Below, one piece after another: positions 22,503 to 34,398 of a stretch of DNA of 64,000 nt. The position numbers and the translations under genes are program-made. Each line of letters starts with the position of its first letter. The stretch's first letter is position 1. The stretch covers positions 18,494 through 82,493 of the forward strand of contig LSRX01000695.1 in NCBI GenBank assembly GCA_001939145.1, written 5' to 3'. Under the pieces are notes generated by a model, which ran no database searches, was not told the DNA's origin, and saw only the letters and a program-made list of their open reading frames with translations. The stretch comes from Symbiodinium microadriaticum. Taxonomy: Eukaryota; Sar; Dinophyceae; Suessiales; Symbiodiniaceae.

Positions 22503-22950
22503 GGCTGTTCACCAAAAGAACAGATTCCAGTAACAACGAAACCAATGAACGTGAAACTGTGAAACACTCCAATGACTCACTGCTAAAGTGTCGGCACAAT
22601 GTCGGCTCATTACTAATTACACTGCATGCAACACTGCAACACGCTAAGCCAATGTGCAATCCGTCCGCCCCGGTAACATGGATCATCATGGACCTGAGCC
22701 AGATCAATGCAACGTCTCGGCTTCCGGCACAATGTGAAACTCAAGTGGCTGCTGTCGAAAACACATGTACATCGGCCGCTGAGCAACGATTGCCACCCAC
22801 CCGGCCAGTGAAACAACCACATGTTGTGTCAACACATGTGCATACTTTTCGATTCGTGCAATCAATAAACAAACATGTGTGCCATGCAAAAACAAAGCAT
22901 TTAGAATTGTGAAACCATTGATTTCTGCTTGCTCGCATGCTAAAATTAGC
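22503..22950. other. Region upstream of the transposase-like gene
   Basis: No exon could be joined to the ATG at 22502 from here. Words such as GTGAAACTGTGAAAC (22551) and GTGAAACAACCAC (22806) continue. This is the last place the intronic motif is seen, so it marks the edge of the gene-bearing region. No promoter element was identified. Confidence 0.45.
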
Positions 22951-23222
22951 TATCTAGGATTTCGCAAAATTGTTGTTTTGCTGGCCCACCAGTCAATCTT
23001 AAACTAACCACAGCCCCCAAGTACTAGCCCCAGCCCCCCCTAGAACTGATTCAAACCAGCAGTCCGTTTGCAAGCTGAACTTGCTTATCTAGGATTTCGC
23101 AAAAATTGTTGTTTTGCTGGCCCACCAGTCAATCTTAAACTAACCACAGCCCCCAAGTACTAGCCCCAGCCCCCCCTTAGAACTGATTCGAAGCAGCAAT
23201 TCGTTTGCAAGCTGAACTTGCT
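22951..23222. repeat. Tandem duplication, two units of about 135 bp
   Basis: TATCTAGGATTTCGCAAAA starts a unit at 22951 and again at 23086. The units share the C-rich stretches CCACAGCCCCCAAGTACTAG and CCCAGCCCCCCC and the word GTTTGCAAGCTGAACTTGCT. They differ by a few substitutions and one-base indels. The duplication lies at the boundary between the gene block and the repeat-rich region. Confidence 0.9.
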
Positions 23223-23275
23223 TTGCTATGCATTTGAAGGTTCCTATCCCTAAACCCTATAAACCCTGATAGGCC

Positions 23276-23524
23276 CTATGGTACTTCTTGTGGTTTCCAC
23301 CTTCTCCCGGTATTGTTGCCAGCCCGGCGAGGCCCGGGTGCCAAGACCGCACCAAGAAGCTCGTCCAGGTCAGCATGTATATTGTTGGGGGCTTCGGTCC
23401 GGGTTGGGATTCCGTTGTATAGGTCAAGGTAGTGTTCCTTTTGCGGGTCATCGGGAAATCCTTGCGGGATTCTGAGTCTCCTGATAAGGTTGGGGTTCTC
23501 CTTGGATCTGACGCGAAGCGTCCT
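23276..23524 (-). other. Open frame without ATG, possible exon or transposon remnant
   Basis: An 82-residue open frame between two stops has normal protein-like composition. It contains RLRIPQGFPDDPQKEHYLDL and then RTEAPNNIHADLDELLG. It has no ATG, and no flanking splice partners were found. The family is not recognised. It may be an exon, a remnant of a mobile-element gene, or chance. Confidence 0.25.
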
Positions 23525-24049
23525 CTATAAGTGCCAGAGGCTTAGTTGCATCCACCTGCAGGCACAAAGAGACAGTTGAATCCATCTCCGGCTCGGGCAA
23601 CATGTCAAAGCGCTGGCCTTGGAGAACCAGTGCTTAGTGCTATGTGGAGAGATTGGTCGTGTGACCAATTCGACAAGCAGAGTCTCGGATACTGGACATG
23701 CACTGAGGCAAAGCGTCGACGAGTATTTGGAGCTAGTGACGAAGGAGGAAGAGGCAACCCTGTCACGGTATTTTACTCAGCGCGTCGTACCAGTATTTCC
23801 GAGCTGTCTGCGCGATAGCCGTCGCGGCTCCCTGCATTTGTTGGACGTTGGACGATGCATCGCAGTGCGGGTGTGAGACTCCACCTGCCATGAGGGGCAA
23901 TCATCGCATAGACTTCGTGGCACCAACCAGAGCAATCGAGTCCCTGACTCCGGCGCGTGTTTTGAGTCGGCCGAGAGAATGGCCACACAGACCGAATTGA
24001 AATTGGAACCGCGAACAGCTGCCGCGCTTTCCCAGCACCGTTTAGATTA

Positions 24050-25100
24050 ATGCTGGAGCAGGGCATCGCTTGCGACAGCGACTCTCTTGGGTTTGCTCTG
24101 GGTGATACCGACGGAACCGACAAACAGTGGCGAATACGCGTTTTTCGTCTGGTGCCGTTAGCTCGTTGCAAACGTTCGCACTGCTCACTGCAGAGACCTT
24201 GTTGGTGGCAGCTTTGCATTGCAACAGCGCCTCTCGCGGATTCTGGTCACGGTGCTACCGACGGACAGGGGCGATTAGTACTCATGTTTCGTCGGGTGCC
24301 AATAGCACGGTGCTGCCGACGCAACCGACAAGCAGCTACCCGTTTTCGTTGGGTGCCGGTAGCTCCTTGACAGCGTTCGTGCTGCTCAGGGCCCAGAACT
24401 TGTTGGTGTCATGTTTGCATCGCTTGCAACAGCGACTGTCACGGATTTGCTCACGGTGTGTACCAGCAGAACCGACGATACCGACGCCAGCGCCGATTGC
24501 TAGTTTTTCGTCAGGTGCCGGTCCGTGCCGGTAGCTCATTGAAAAAAGCACTCAGCGCAGAGAACTTGTTTGGCACCTTTGCAATCATTTGCATCGCTTG
24601 CAGCAGCGCCTCCGGCGGATTTGATCAGGGTGCTTTCGACGAGACCGACAAACAGTGGCGACTAAACGTTTTTGGCCGGGTCCGGGTGCGGATAGCTCGT
24701 TGAAGACGATGGCGTTGCTGGGGGCAGGTATCTTTCCATCGCTTGCGACGGCGCCTCTCACGGATATTGTCAAACTGTTACGGACGGAACCGACGGACAG
24801 CGGCGAATACTCGCTTTTCGTTTGTGCTGAGCTGGTAGTTGTTGTTCACGTTCGGGCTGCTCAGTGCGCAGAAGCTATTACCGGAAAACGTTGTCCCGGG
24901 ACCAGCACTGGTCCCTGAATGAGGTCATTACCTTGAACATTCCTGAACCCTCGGTTCCTCATGGTGGCATCTTTGCATCGCTTGTAGCGGCGCCTCTCAC
25001 AGATTTGTTCAAGGTGCTACTCGAACCGACGGACAAGCGACTAAATTTCGTTGGGTTCCGCGCTGCTCAATTTTTGTCGCATCTGTGCATCGCTTGAAAC
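24050..25100. repeat. Diverged tandem repeat, about five or six units of 140-240 bp
   Basis: Each unit has a core like GCATCGCTTGCAACAGCGCC, then CACGGATTTG, a GGTGCTACCGACGGAACCG segment, then GACAAACAGTGGCGA and a CGTTTTTCGTCGGGTGCCGG segment, usually followed by TAGCTCGTTG. Cores lie near 24065, 24215, 24415, 24590, 24738 and 24975. Divergence is high, so the array is old. Open frames across it are repeat-derived. Confidence 0.75.
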
Positions 25101-25880
25101 GAAGGACGGAACCGCCGGACAGCGGCGCAATGCAACGCATGCGTCATTAATTTTGTGTGCCAGATGTTTCGCATTAGTGATCCTGACAAAGCTGCTTCCT
25201 GTTCATGCCATACTTTGCAGCGCGCGCCACTGGCGTTGAGTTTGGATAGGAGTTTGCCATCCATGGTGCTTCGGCGAGTTGTATCGAATTTCACCACTTG
25301 TAAGGAGCATCAGTGCGCATCTTACTAGGAGCCAGTCAGTCCACATCTGCGCCTTTACACGACCGCCGATTGGAATGACATGTTGGCAATGTGGGCCGAT
25401 TTTCTCAGAATGCGAAGGCCTCTTCGTTTTGAATGCATCCATGGAAAGATTCGAGCGCAGGATTTGGCTCAGGCGGTCGAGAAATGCACAGCTCTACCAC
25501 AAAGATTTTAGCTTGAAGGTATTGTGGACGTTGCGCTGAAAGAGAAGTGCTCCGCTTTCCTGATCTTTGTGCATCACATATAAGCATAATTTTTCTGCGA
25601 CGCCGACAAGCAAGAAAACGTTTGCGCCTGCATAAAAACCAACATTCCATCGCTAGTGTGTCCAGCTTCCACCATCCAGGATCGAGTGCAAGCCTTGGAG
25701 ATGCCGAAATGAATCCAGCGCGGAGCTCTATGTGTTGCGAAGTGAGAAGCCAACAAGCTGCGCGCTTTACCCATGGACATGCTGGAACTTGCCGTATGCG
25801 TGCTGGCACTTTCCAGTATCGTGTCAAACATTTGCGCGACCATATTTCGCATCCAGCAGAAGCTAAATATTGTTCGACCT

Positions 25881-25914
25881 TGTCGTTCCAATATTGATCA
25901 ATATTGGAACGACA
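25881..25914. repeat. Perfect 34-bp palindrome
   Basis: The arm TGTCGTTCCAATATTGA meets its exact reverse complement with no spacer. The centre is TTGATCAA, and the arms could form a cruciform. It is isolated; no second copy was seen. Confidence 0.95.
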
Positions 25915-26744
25915 TCGAAAGAAAGATAACATACCAGTGACCACCCTCAGTAGTTCAGTTCGAGCAACGGCTCGCGCGATTTGGCGAACTTTTCTTCGAA
26001 AGCACATTTCCGTCTTGGTCCAAATCCAAGCACGTCCATTGAACAGAACGGTCACTGCGAGCATCCCAAACTCAAATCTGTTGTGCTCAGACGGTCAAGT
26101 CATAACTTTCGTTTCACTGAATCCCCATTTCAACCATTATAAAATAATGAACCACCCGTTTCCAGTGGTGGTGCTGCTAGCGACGATGGCAAGCACGTGG
26201 ACCAAGCCAATTGCGCGGGGGCTTTGCAATTCCAAACGAGTTCCGGCGGCTTGTCTCGCAAATGTAAGTTGTTGAGTCGCCTAAGCAGCAGAACCGTCCC
26301 GAGGTTTCGAAAGCGGCGCAGCTGAACCGTTTGGAGTTGCAAAATTGCCGCGCCGCAACGGATGTCTGCAACATGCTGCAACAATTGCGCGGCAGGTCCC
26401 CACCAAATCGATGCGTGGCATGCTTCGATGCACGCAGGGGGGTAGTTTCGTGCAGGACGTAGGCATTTGCACACATTGCGCTGCCTACAAAACAGCAGGG
26501 TTGCTGCTTACCCACATATTATGTATGTGGCGAAACAGGAGCCAAGGAACCCTACTCCCAACTGTAGAAGTCGTTGCGTCCGCTTTCCGCGGGCAGCATA
26601 CACTGGAGGGAAACATTGTGGAGGGTCGTTGCGTCTGCGTGCGCACACTCGTGTTTCTCATGCTATGCTATAACGTGCGATCTTTTTACTTATTTACACC
26701 CAGCTATCGTGAAATAGCAGCCGTTTTGGGTTTGTACTGTATGG

Positions 26745-26780
26745 CAGTCCGACGACGACGACAACGACGACGACGACTAC
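26745..26780. repeat. (GAC)n short microsatellite
   Basis: A run of GAC triplets with one CAAC interruption. The surrounding 25.1-27.0 kb holds no convincing gene. A frame of 219 codons on the minus strand (25405-26064) reads through the palindrome, has no recognisable motif and is not called. Confidence 0.7.
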
Positions 26781-26953
26781 TATTGCCGTTGCCGTCAGAA
26801 TCCTGAGTCGCATCGATTTCGTATAGATCCTTGCAGAGCTTGCGGGGAAAGTTCCGGGAGGGTCGCATCAACTCGTCTTAAGTCCATGCCAGTACTTGGC
26901 GTTTCCCATAATTCGCCGAGCTAGGCGAACGTCATCCTGCTAAGACACTTCCG

Positions 26954-27148
26954 CACCCGGCCCTTAAGAAGCTGCTTCTTGTTTGGATTTCGTTCAACCG
27001 CTGAGCCAATCGCTGAGTGATTAGTGCATCGCCATCATTCATGATGAGATCTCGCGCAGAATCGTTTACAATCCAGTACCCTAATCTTCCAAAGACCGTG
27101 GGAAGCACGGTCGTCTTTANACCCGGCCCTTAAGAAGCTGCTTCTTGT
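26954..27148. repeat. Duplicated segment either side of an undetermined base
   Basis: CACCCGGCCCTTAAGAAGCT and following bases occur at about 26954-26983 and again at 27121-27148, directly after the N at 27120. Between them lies one copy of a 97-bp block (27023-27119) whose twin is at 28171-28267. The arrangement looks like a scaffold join or local misassembly. Confidence 0.8.
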
Positions 27149-27419
27149 GCCAAGTTGTGGTGCTTGGATTTGTTCCAACCGCTGAGTGATTCGGACATCA
27201 AGCGGAACCCTAAGCCCAAACCCAACCAGAAACTCCATTTGTTACCTTAGGTTTCGTCTTTGGACTTCTTCACTTTCCTATGTAGATTTCAGGTAGCTCG
27301 ACGGTATCTCTAGGGTATTTCGAGAATAGAATACCCAACCTTCCCACATTTTTCGGACCAGTTCTACTCCCAACGCAGCAACGACAGCACGTACAATAAT
27401 TTGGGGAGTAACCTTTCAA

Positions 27420-27935
27420 TTTTACAGCCTTTCATGGCTCTCTCTGGACCGCTGTTCAAAGCGTGAACACTTGAAATGCCGGACGGAATGATCTGTTTCA
27501 TAGCTCCTGTCGCAACCGCTGTTCAAGGCGTGAACGTTTGAAATGCCGGGCGGAATTGATCTGTTTCATAGCTCTCTCGGGACCGCTGTTCAAGGCCTAT
27601 GCACATGAAATGCCCGACGGAATGATCTGTTTCATCGCTCTCTCGGAACCGCTGTTCAAGGCGTGGGCACTTGAAATGCCGAAGAGAATCATCTGTTTCA
27701 CAGCTCTCTCCGGACCGTTGTTCAAGGCGTAAACCCTTGAAATGCCCGACGGAATGATCTGTTCCATAGCTCTCTCGGAAGCGCTGTTCAAGGCGTGGGC
27801 ACTTGGAATGCCGGACGGAATGAACTGCTTAATTAATAGCTCTATGGGACCGGTGTTCAATTCGTAAACGTTTGAAATGATTGACGGAATGATCTGTTTC
27901 ATAGCTCTCTCGGGACCGCCGTTCAAAGCGCAAAC
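27420..27935. repeat. Tandem repeat of about 60-66 bp, eight or nine units
   Basis: Units read GATCTGTTTCATAGCTCTCT, then CGGGACCGCTGTTCAAGGCG, then GGCACTTGAAATGCCGGACG and GAAT. Several units keep a period of 63 bp, so a minus-strand frame (27597-28001) stays open through repeated 21-residue blocks such as MKQIIPSGISSAHALNSG. No start context or homology is visible, so a repeat is the better call. Confidence 0.9.
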
Positions 27936-28170
27936 AGCATGATTGCAACGAACCTGCCACGACACCCTCCTTGCGCTCTGTTGAAAGGGGGATTCGTACA
28001 CGGAAGCAAGAATGCAAGGACTTTAGCGCTTGGGAGTACGTTTCGGCAGTTGCACACATCGGCCTGTGCGGAAAGGTGCTTTGCGAATTGCAGTGGCGCT
28101 TGCCGAGTTAGTTGCGACCATCGATTCGCGAGCACAAGACATGGAAAAGCATGAAGACCATGCAAGATTT

Positions 28171-28267
28171 AGTGCATCGCCATCATTCATGATGAGATCT
28201 CGCGCAGAATCGTTTACAATCCAGTACCCTAATCTTCCAAAGACCGTGGGAAGCACGGTCGTCTTTA
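28171..28267. repeat. Second copy of a 97-bp duplicated block
   Basis: This block is identical by eye to 27023-27119, from AGTGCATCGCCATCATTCAT to GGTCGTCTTTA. Here the sequence continues uninterrupted into CAAAAGCCGTGG, while the first copy ends at an N. Confidence 0.9.
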
Positions 28268-31200
28268 CAAAAGCCGTGGAACACACCGTGGCTCAACAAC
28301 CCTAGAAGTCCTGAGTGTGAACCAAGCCCCTTGTATTCAATGTGGGCGGAGGATGGGCAGGAAATGATGGCTTTCTAGGTCTTCCCTCAGCAATCACCAC
28401 TGCGAATCACGGCATAATCGAGCAACGCCAAAGTTACGAACAAGTTACGCGAAAGTTACGGAAACCACGAGGGCTACAAGAGGCAAACAGTCTTATGAGG
28501 ACCTTCGGCGCTCACGAGTTACGAACAAGCTACGCGATTGTTACTCGAAAGTTGCGCTGTATGTCGGAATCGCGGTGCCGGGCAATTGCAATCCGACGAG
28601 CTTGAAATCAAAGTACGGTTCCCTGCTGAGGCATTATACCAACATCTCAAAATTATCCGGCAATCTACGGTTTTAGTGAGTAAAACAGGGTCTCTCTCGG
28701 CCCCCACGGAAAGCACGGTGGTGGAAGGACAGGGTTACCATGTCCCTCATCGGATACCGCAGAGCCTCCAAGAATCCGCCCGGAGTCAACGAACAAGCTG
28801 GGGTGCACGTCTGTGTGGAACGTGAGCGAAGTAGTGTTGAGACGAATCAGTCCATCGGTCCGTGCCGATTTCTGTATATATTTTGGCCTTGCTTCTGAGC
28901 TTTGAGTCTTGCACTCTTAGTTGTTGGTTACTGACCGCTGCACGGTTGCTTCAGGACTCGTGGCTTAAGCTCACACAACTGCCAGCCGCAACCTGCATAC
29001 TGTTGATGTGTGTGTGTGTGTGCTCAGATCGTTTGCGGATAACAGGCCATGCTGCACAGGTTGCATGGGATCTTGGCTGGCTAGCTCTATGGCTTCCACT
29101 TATGTAAACATCGGGCATATCAAAATACGTAAAATGCAAGATTTATGGGGATCTGTAAATGCAAGTCGACTTGTGTTCACAGCTGATCTTGGATAAGTTT
29201 GAGAGTAGAGCATTTGAGTTGGAATGTGCGCAACAGAAAACCAAATAATTTGAGTTCTAAATAATACGCATGCCGGTGGGGACGTTGATATTCCGAGCAG
29301 CCACAACGTAACTTTGTCACAGGTTTCAAACGCAAGGAGAAGTATGTGATCGTTGACGCTTTTAAAATAAATTTGGTAATTTGAATGTTGCAATGACAGA
29401 TCACTCCGAAGTGGGAAAAACATTTGTGCACTTCACTCGAAGCTCCCGCGTGAGAGACGGCGCACAGTCGCAATGGCAACTGGGCGACTCGAGCAGGAGT
29501 TGCCGCAGGCGAGCCAAGAGCAGACAAGCATTTGGGGGGGTTGTTCTGGGAAGGTGGGCGATCGGGGCACCCACAGCCATGTGCAGCGGCCGTGGACGGC
29601 GCCGTGCTGCGCGTGCCCATATACCCGGAACTCGCGGGGAAGGCCACAAACGCTGGTTGTGCTCGGCTCCGAGGTGGGGGGTCGCTGGAACGCCTAGGCC
29701 CGCAGCTTCTTGCGAGACCTGGTGCGTCTCAGGGCATACCGCNNNNNNNNNNCCCCTCCAGCCGTGCGCGCGGCGGCGACTGCCGGTTGGGCGCGGCATT
29801 AATGGTGGAGCATGCTTTCAATTGCGGTGCAGCAAGCAGTCGCCAGTACAGCTCTGGGCTGCGCCTGGCTGGAGCCGCTGCAGCCGGAGGCCGGCAACTT
29901 CCTTTTGCCTTCAATTCCACCATGGATTTGTCTTTGACCACAATTTTTTGCCTGCATGTTTCCTCCATTGTTGTCAATCCTCCATTTCCCGTCGAAAGGC
30001 AAGACATGAGGAGGCAAAGACTGGTTTGCCCAGAAATGAAGGCCAATCTCCATTTCCACTCTTCTTCCATTTCCGGAAAGGACAGCCCCAGTACTTAGCC
30101 GCGCGGTGACGCGCCCTGCCGGTGCCAGCCCCGAGCCCCAGTTCCGGACTGTGGATTGCAAGCTTGCAGAGTTGCTAGGGCCAAAAGGTCACTCACAGCA
30201 AAGAGCTATTGGACCACGTCGTCACGGAGCACATTTGCAGGGGCGAGGGATCCTTCTTTTCCCCGAACCCGTGGCAGCAGAATCTCCAGGATGTTTACTC
30301 CGATTTTGGCGACGACGTGATTGAAAGAAGGGACGCGACTGTACAATATGGACCCGGATCGCGAAGACCACCGCCGCATGGAAGGCATCGCCCATGGCCT
30401 GCCGTTATGGGGTGGCGCCCAGCTGGCAGTCGACACAAGGCTTGTCTATTCGCGTTACTGCTGCCGGCGCCGCTCTACTCACTGCGAGACGTGCGAAAGC
30501 ACGCACATGCCCCGAACTGTGCAGGTCCAACCGCTGCCGGCTCACTGTCCCGGCTCTTGGGATCTGGGGGTGTTGGCGTGCTGAGGCCGCTACCTTTGTC
30601 CGCTTGCTGGCAAGGTGCCGGGCACTGTTTGCGCCGATCTGCTACTTTCACGTGCCGCCACCACACCGGCCTACACTCTCCGGTTGTATGCGCTCCTGTC
30701 CTTCGCCGCCGCACGCTTTTTCGCAGCCAGCCTGATGTGTTTGCTCCTCACTGGTACGGCCAGCGGCCAGTGTTGACGGGGAGTTGCCACCATTTGCCAC
30801 CCCTGAGGCCCTGAGCGACATTCTCGCTGACTCTCCTTCCCAGCCCCGATCGCCAGCCGTGTGGTGTGAACGCGCTCTGCGCGCACTCTTTTTGCAGTTC
30901 TTTGCGGTAGGCTGTCGCTCTGGCTTCGGGTTTGTGCACCGGGACCGCGCTGGTGTGGACGTCGGTAAAAAAATGTAGGAGCAACTGTGCGCTGTGTTGT
31001 GCTCAAACCAGTCCGTTTCGGTATTCGACCAATTCCAACATGATTCGTATCGCGAGGTATCTTTTGTTCACTGCTTGCAGCTGATAGCAATATAGTGGTG
31101 CAATTTTCACAAAAATTCACACCATTCTGCAACCTCCTGTTTAAGCTCTTAACTCCGGTCCTGTATTCTGAATTTTTGCAATAGTGGGCGCCATAAGGCT

Positions 31201-34076
31201 AATTGCTTGACCGACAGCCTGACCAATTGATTGATTGATGAAGGACGCGGTTGACGGTTTGCCGGACGGGCTCGTGGAGCTTTGCACACACGTCCTTCAT
31301 GTTGGAATGACCTGTCATTTTGAAGCTCGCCGTCAGTGTTTTCATTTTCGGTGTCTAAAGGACTTTGCCACCGAGCACTCCTGAGGAGTCCATGACAATT
31401 TCGTGCAGCTTGATTAGCCTGCAGGCGAGCGGCTCGAACGTCGTTTGAGGCACACCGTGCGCCGGTAGGCTGCTGGTACCCTAGCACGGGACCGGACGGA
31501 AGGTGGAAAGGGCAAAAGCGGGGAACGAAAAACACGCGTCAACTTGCGATGTGGCGCTGATACTTCAGATGGGATGCTGCGGAGCAGAATGCTGATCTAT
31601 GTCATCGCCAATCCGCACCCCTGCTCAGAACAGTGAACCATGTTCGACAACATTTCCTGTTGCATTTGCCCACCTGCGGGGGCCGGTTTGCCATCCGTCT
31701 TTCGTTTGAAATGTGACTCCGCCTCCGCTGTCCGCGATGCTTAAAGATGCGGGATGAAACTTGACTATGTGACGCCGCAACCGTTCTCACTCCCCCATCT
31801 GCTTCCTGTGAGCAACTAAAGCAGCAGAGCTTTGGATGCAGGTGCGTTTCCAGCAAATCCCGCGGTTGTGAGCCTCAGCATTTGCAGTCCTTGTAATTCA
31901 GTCGCATCGGGCGCAACTTTCATGATCGCGAAGGATTACTTGCATTCAGGTTGCCACCATTGCAAGTGGAACATCACCGATTGGACACGTTTTGTCGCAT
32001 AATATGTTTCTGCATTTGCTGTGGGACTCAGACCACGATGGCGAAAGCCGTGCTAAGTCCCATCCAGTACAACTTCAACTGGCACCGTGTAGAATGCGAG
32101 GACAACGGTGAAGCTGTAGCCGAACTGCCAATTTCCAGTCCGTGCCGGCCGCTCAGATTCCACATCATTACAGCAAAAGTGCCGAACATAATGACTTGCT
32201 TTGTGCCAGGATGTCAATGCCCGGGCAAACGACATGGTCCTGCACTTATGCATGCCAGCTCTCGCAATCACTGAATATCCGAGAGCAACGTTTTAGGATC
32301 GACTTTTTCGCAATGCATCTGTGACGAATGGCGCAAGGTGTTCGCCTAGCGGCGGTCGACATCCGTCATAGCCTTTGCGTGAGAACATATGTTTTTCGTA
32401 GCCACCTAGGTAGCCAATGTTTCGTCGGTGTCATCGGCCGGAACGCATCCGGGAAATGCAATGTATGCACAGTTCGTGGAGATTGATGTTCTGCCAATGA
32501 TAAGTTCGCTGTTCTCATGGTGTTGTTCATGCCTTCTTTTGGTGGGGATGTTTCTCAAGCCGATGACGCCTCACAGTGTTTCGTAGACATGGCCCCCCCG
32601 CAGCAAGTGAGCTCGTCCATGCAACCTCCAGGTAACAAGTGTTCTACTTACTACCGTACTCGACATGTTTCATCGGAAATGGATCGTGCTTCTTAGCCGG
32701 GGCAGCGGTTCCATGGATGGCGTTCCCATTTGCAGGATGATGGTTCATTTCATGATTCATGATACTAGTTGTTCAGTGGCACACACCAACAGATCCGTTT
32801 TTGCATTCCAAGAATTGTTCGTATCCTGCAAGAGAATTCGAGCACGGTCGCGGCTGGTGTAAAATCGGCTGCGAGGGAGCACTTCTGCAGTTTGTGTTGT
32901 TGACTCGGGTAGGGGCCTGTAAACCTTCCACGCACGGAGGGGAATGTGAGGTCTTGACGCCTTGGATTCTGAGGGGGTTCAGGATTTCATGGTAGTCGCA
33001 GGAGGGGGTTTGTGCTGGGTTGGCTTGCGTCAACCATTCTTCTGTTTTTTTTCAGCGCGCTTTTGCCCGATCCGCGGGTTGTGCGACTGTGCCTGTCCGA
33101 TCAAAGCAGAGGTTGCGCATGTATCTCCTCCCTGAAACTGTGAATTTACGATGATTGGGCCCTCGGCTGCCCAGTACGGACTCGTGGTTTGCTGGCATGC
33201 GCAACTAGCCAGTTCAGGGTCCAAACGGTCACTCTAGGACACATGGCCAACACGACGTGCTTCTGAGACTTTCTAGCTATGGGAATATCGGCAGGCCGCG
33301 TTCAGCACGCGTTTGATTTCTCGTGTCTGTCGCTGAGTCCTGTGTCGATGTGTGCAAAGTTCGGAACATGTAGCCTGGCCGGTTGCGACAGACAGTTGAC
33401 CATGCCAAAACCCAAAACATATGCATGCAGCCCGTTTCCTGTGGCACAGGCAAGCCCCGGAAAGCAGGCGCCCAAGGTGGCAACATGACAACCGGCGGTT
33501 ATAGGTATCCTGACCGTCGTTCGTTGTTGGTCAACCTGTTGTATGCCATGCTTGTCCTGCGAGGACCCAGTAGGAAGGAAACCTGAAAAAAACAGATTCT
33601 CAGAACAGGAACTGCATCGGAGGTTGTAGGTCAGTGCAGGTCTGCCATCTCAGACGAATTTGAGTAAACCAGAGCACATGACTGCAACAGAATCATGCTG
33701 GAATGTAGCCGAAGGGTCCAAGATATGGATGCTGTACACAAGACAGAGCCCCCTTTTGTGCCAAGGCTTTCGATCATCCAGGCCTGGTCGGATGAAGTTT
33801 CGATTGGAATCTAGGCTTGGTTGCTTTGGCTCGGATGCCCTTGAACACAAGACCACGAACCGGCCAGTAAGAAGACCAACAAACGTCCCTTATCTGAGCC
33901 GCAAATCCCACGAACCTACGAAGCCCTGCAATGACTTCCTAAACCCAAACGCTAAACCCCAAAATCCTATCGCTGCTTCGCCACCAGGGGTCTACGACAC
34001 CGAGGACTTTGTGCGGCAATGCTTCGTACCGACCGAAGGCCTCGTCTGTCCGGCCCTTGGATCAAAAGGGTGACAC
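28268..34076. other. Gene-poor unique DNA with an assembly gap
   Basis: No gene could be supported. Ten Ns at 29743-29752 mark a gap. 29400-30950 is relatively GC-rich with overlapping open frames on both strands, the longest 242 codons and interrupted by the gap; none has a recognisable domain or consistent splice signals. Repeats of AAGTTACG words occur at 28430-28560. Confidence 0.5.
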
Positions 34077-34205
34077 GGTTTAGGGTTTAGGGGTTTGGGG
34101 TTCAGAGTTTAGGGTTTAGGCTTTATAGGGTTTAGGGGTTTGGGTTCAGGGTTTAGGGTTTGGGGGTTTAGGGGTTTGGGGTTAGAATTTAGGGTTTAGG
34201 GTACT
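34077..34205 (+). repeat. Interstitial TTTAGGG telomere-type cluster
   Basis: Degenerate TTTAGGG heptamers alternate with TTTAGGGG and TTTGGGG octamers. TTTAGGG is the telomere repeat of plants and many algae including dinoflagellates. The cluster is internal and imperfect, so it is not a functional chromosome end. Confidence 0.85.
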
Positions 34206-34296
34206 GTAGCACGGTTTGGAATCGGATTCAGGCAAGAAAAGATATCGATTTCAAGTCGACAGGGGGTCCAGAACCTGGTTTAGAGGTTTAAGATTT

Positions 34297-34398
34297 GGGC
34301 CTTTCCCAAAATAGGGGACCCTAATATAGTACCCTGAATAGGTAGGATCCTTATTGTAAGGACCCCTAAATAAGGTAGCCTAATTTTCGGAAAGTCCC
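34297..34398. mobile_element. Small inverted-repeat element with TAGGATCC core (MITE-like)
   Basis: The left end GGGCCTTTCCCAAAAT pairs with the reverse complement of the right end ATTTTCGGAAAGTCCC (14 of 16 match). The centre contains GGTAGGATCCTTATTGTAAG. A related sequence is at 51850-51930. No coding capacity. It is proposed as a non-autonomous element or a hairpin-forming repeat; no target-site duplication was defined. Confidence 0.5.

Noticed and set aside
25405..26064. A 219-codon minus-strand frame
   Set aside because: It reads through the perfect palindrome, is Trp/Cys/Arg-rich without motifs, and has an equally long competitor on the other strand.
29381..30109. A 242-codon plus-strand frame
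   Set aside because: It spans ten Ns, so its frame is not known, and no domain is visible.
34077..34205. A true telomere
   Set aside because: The cluster is short, degenerate, internal and one of many in both orientations.
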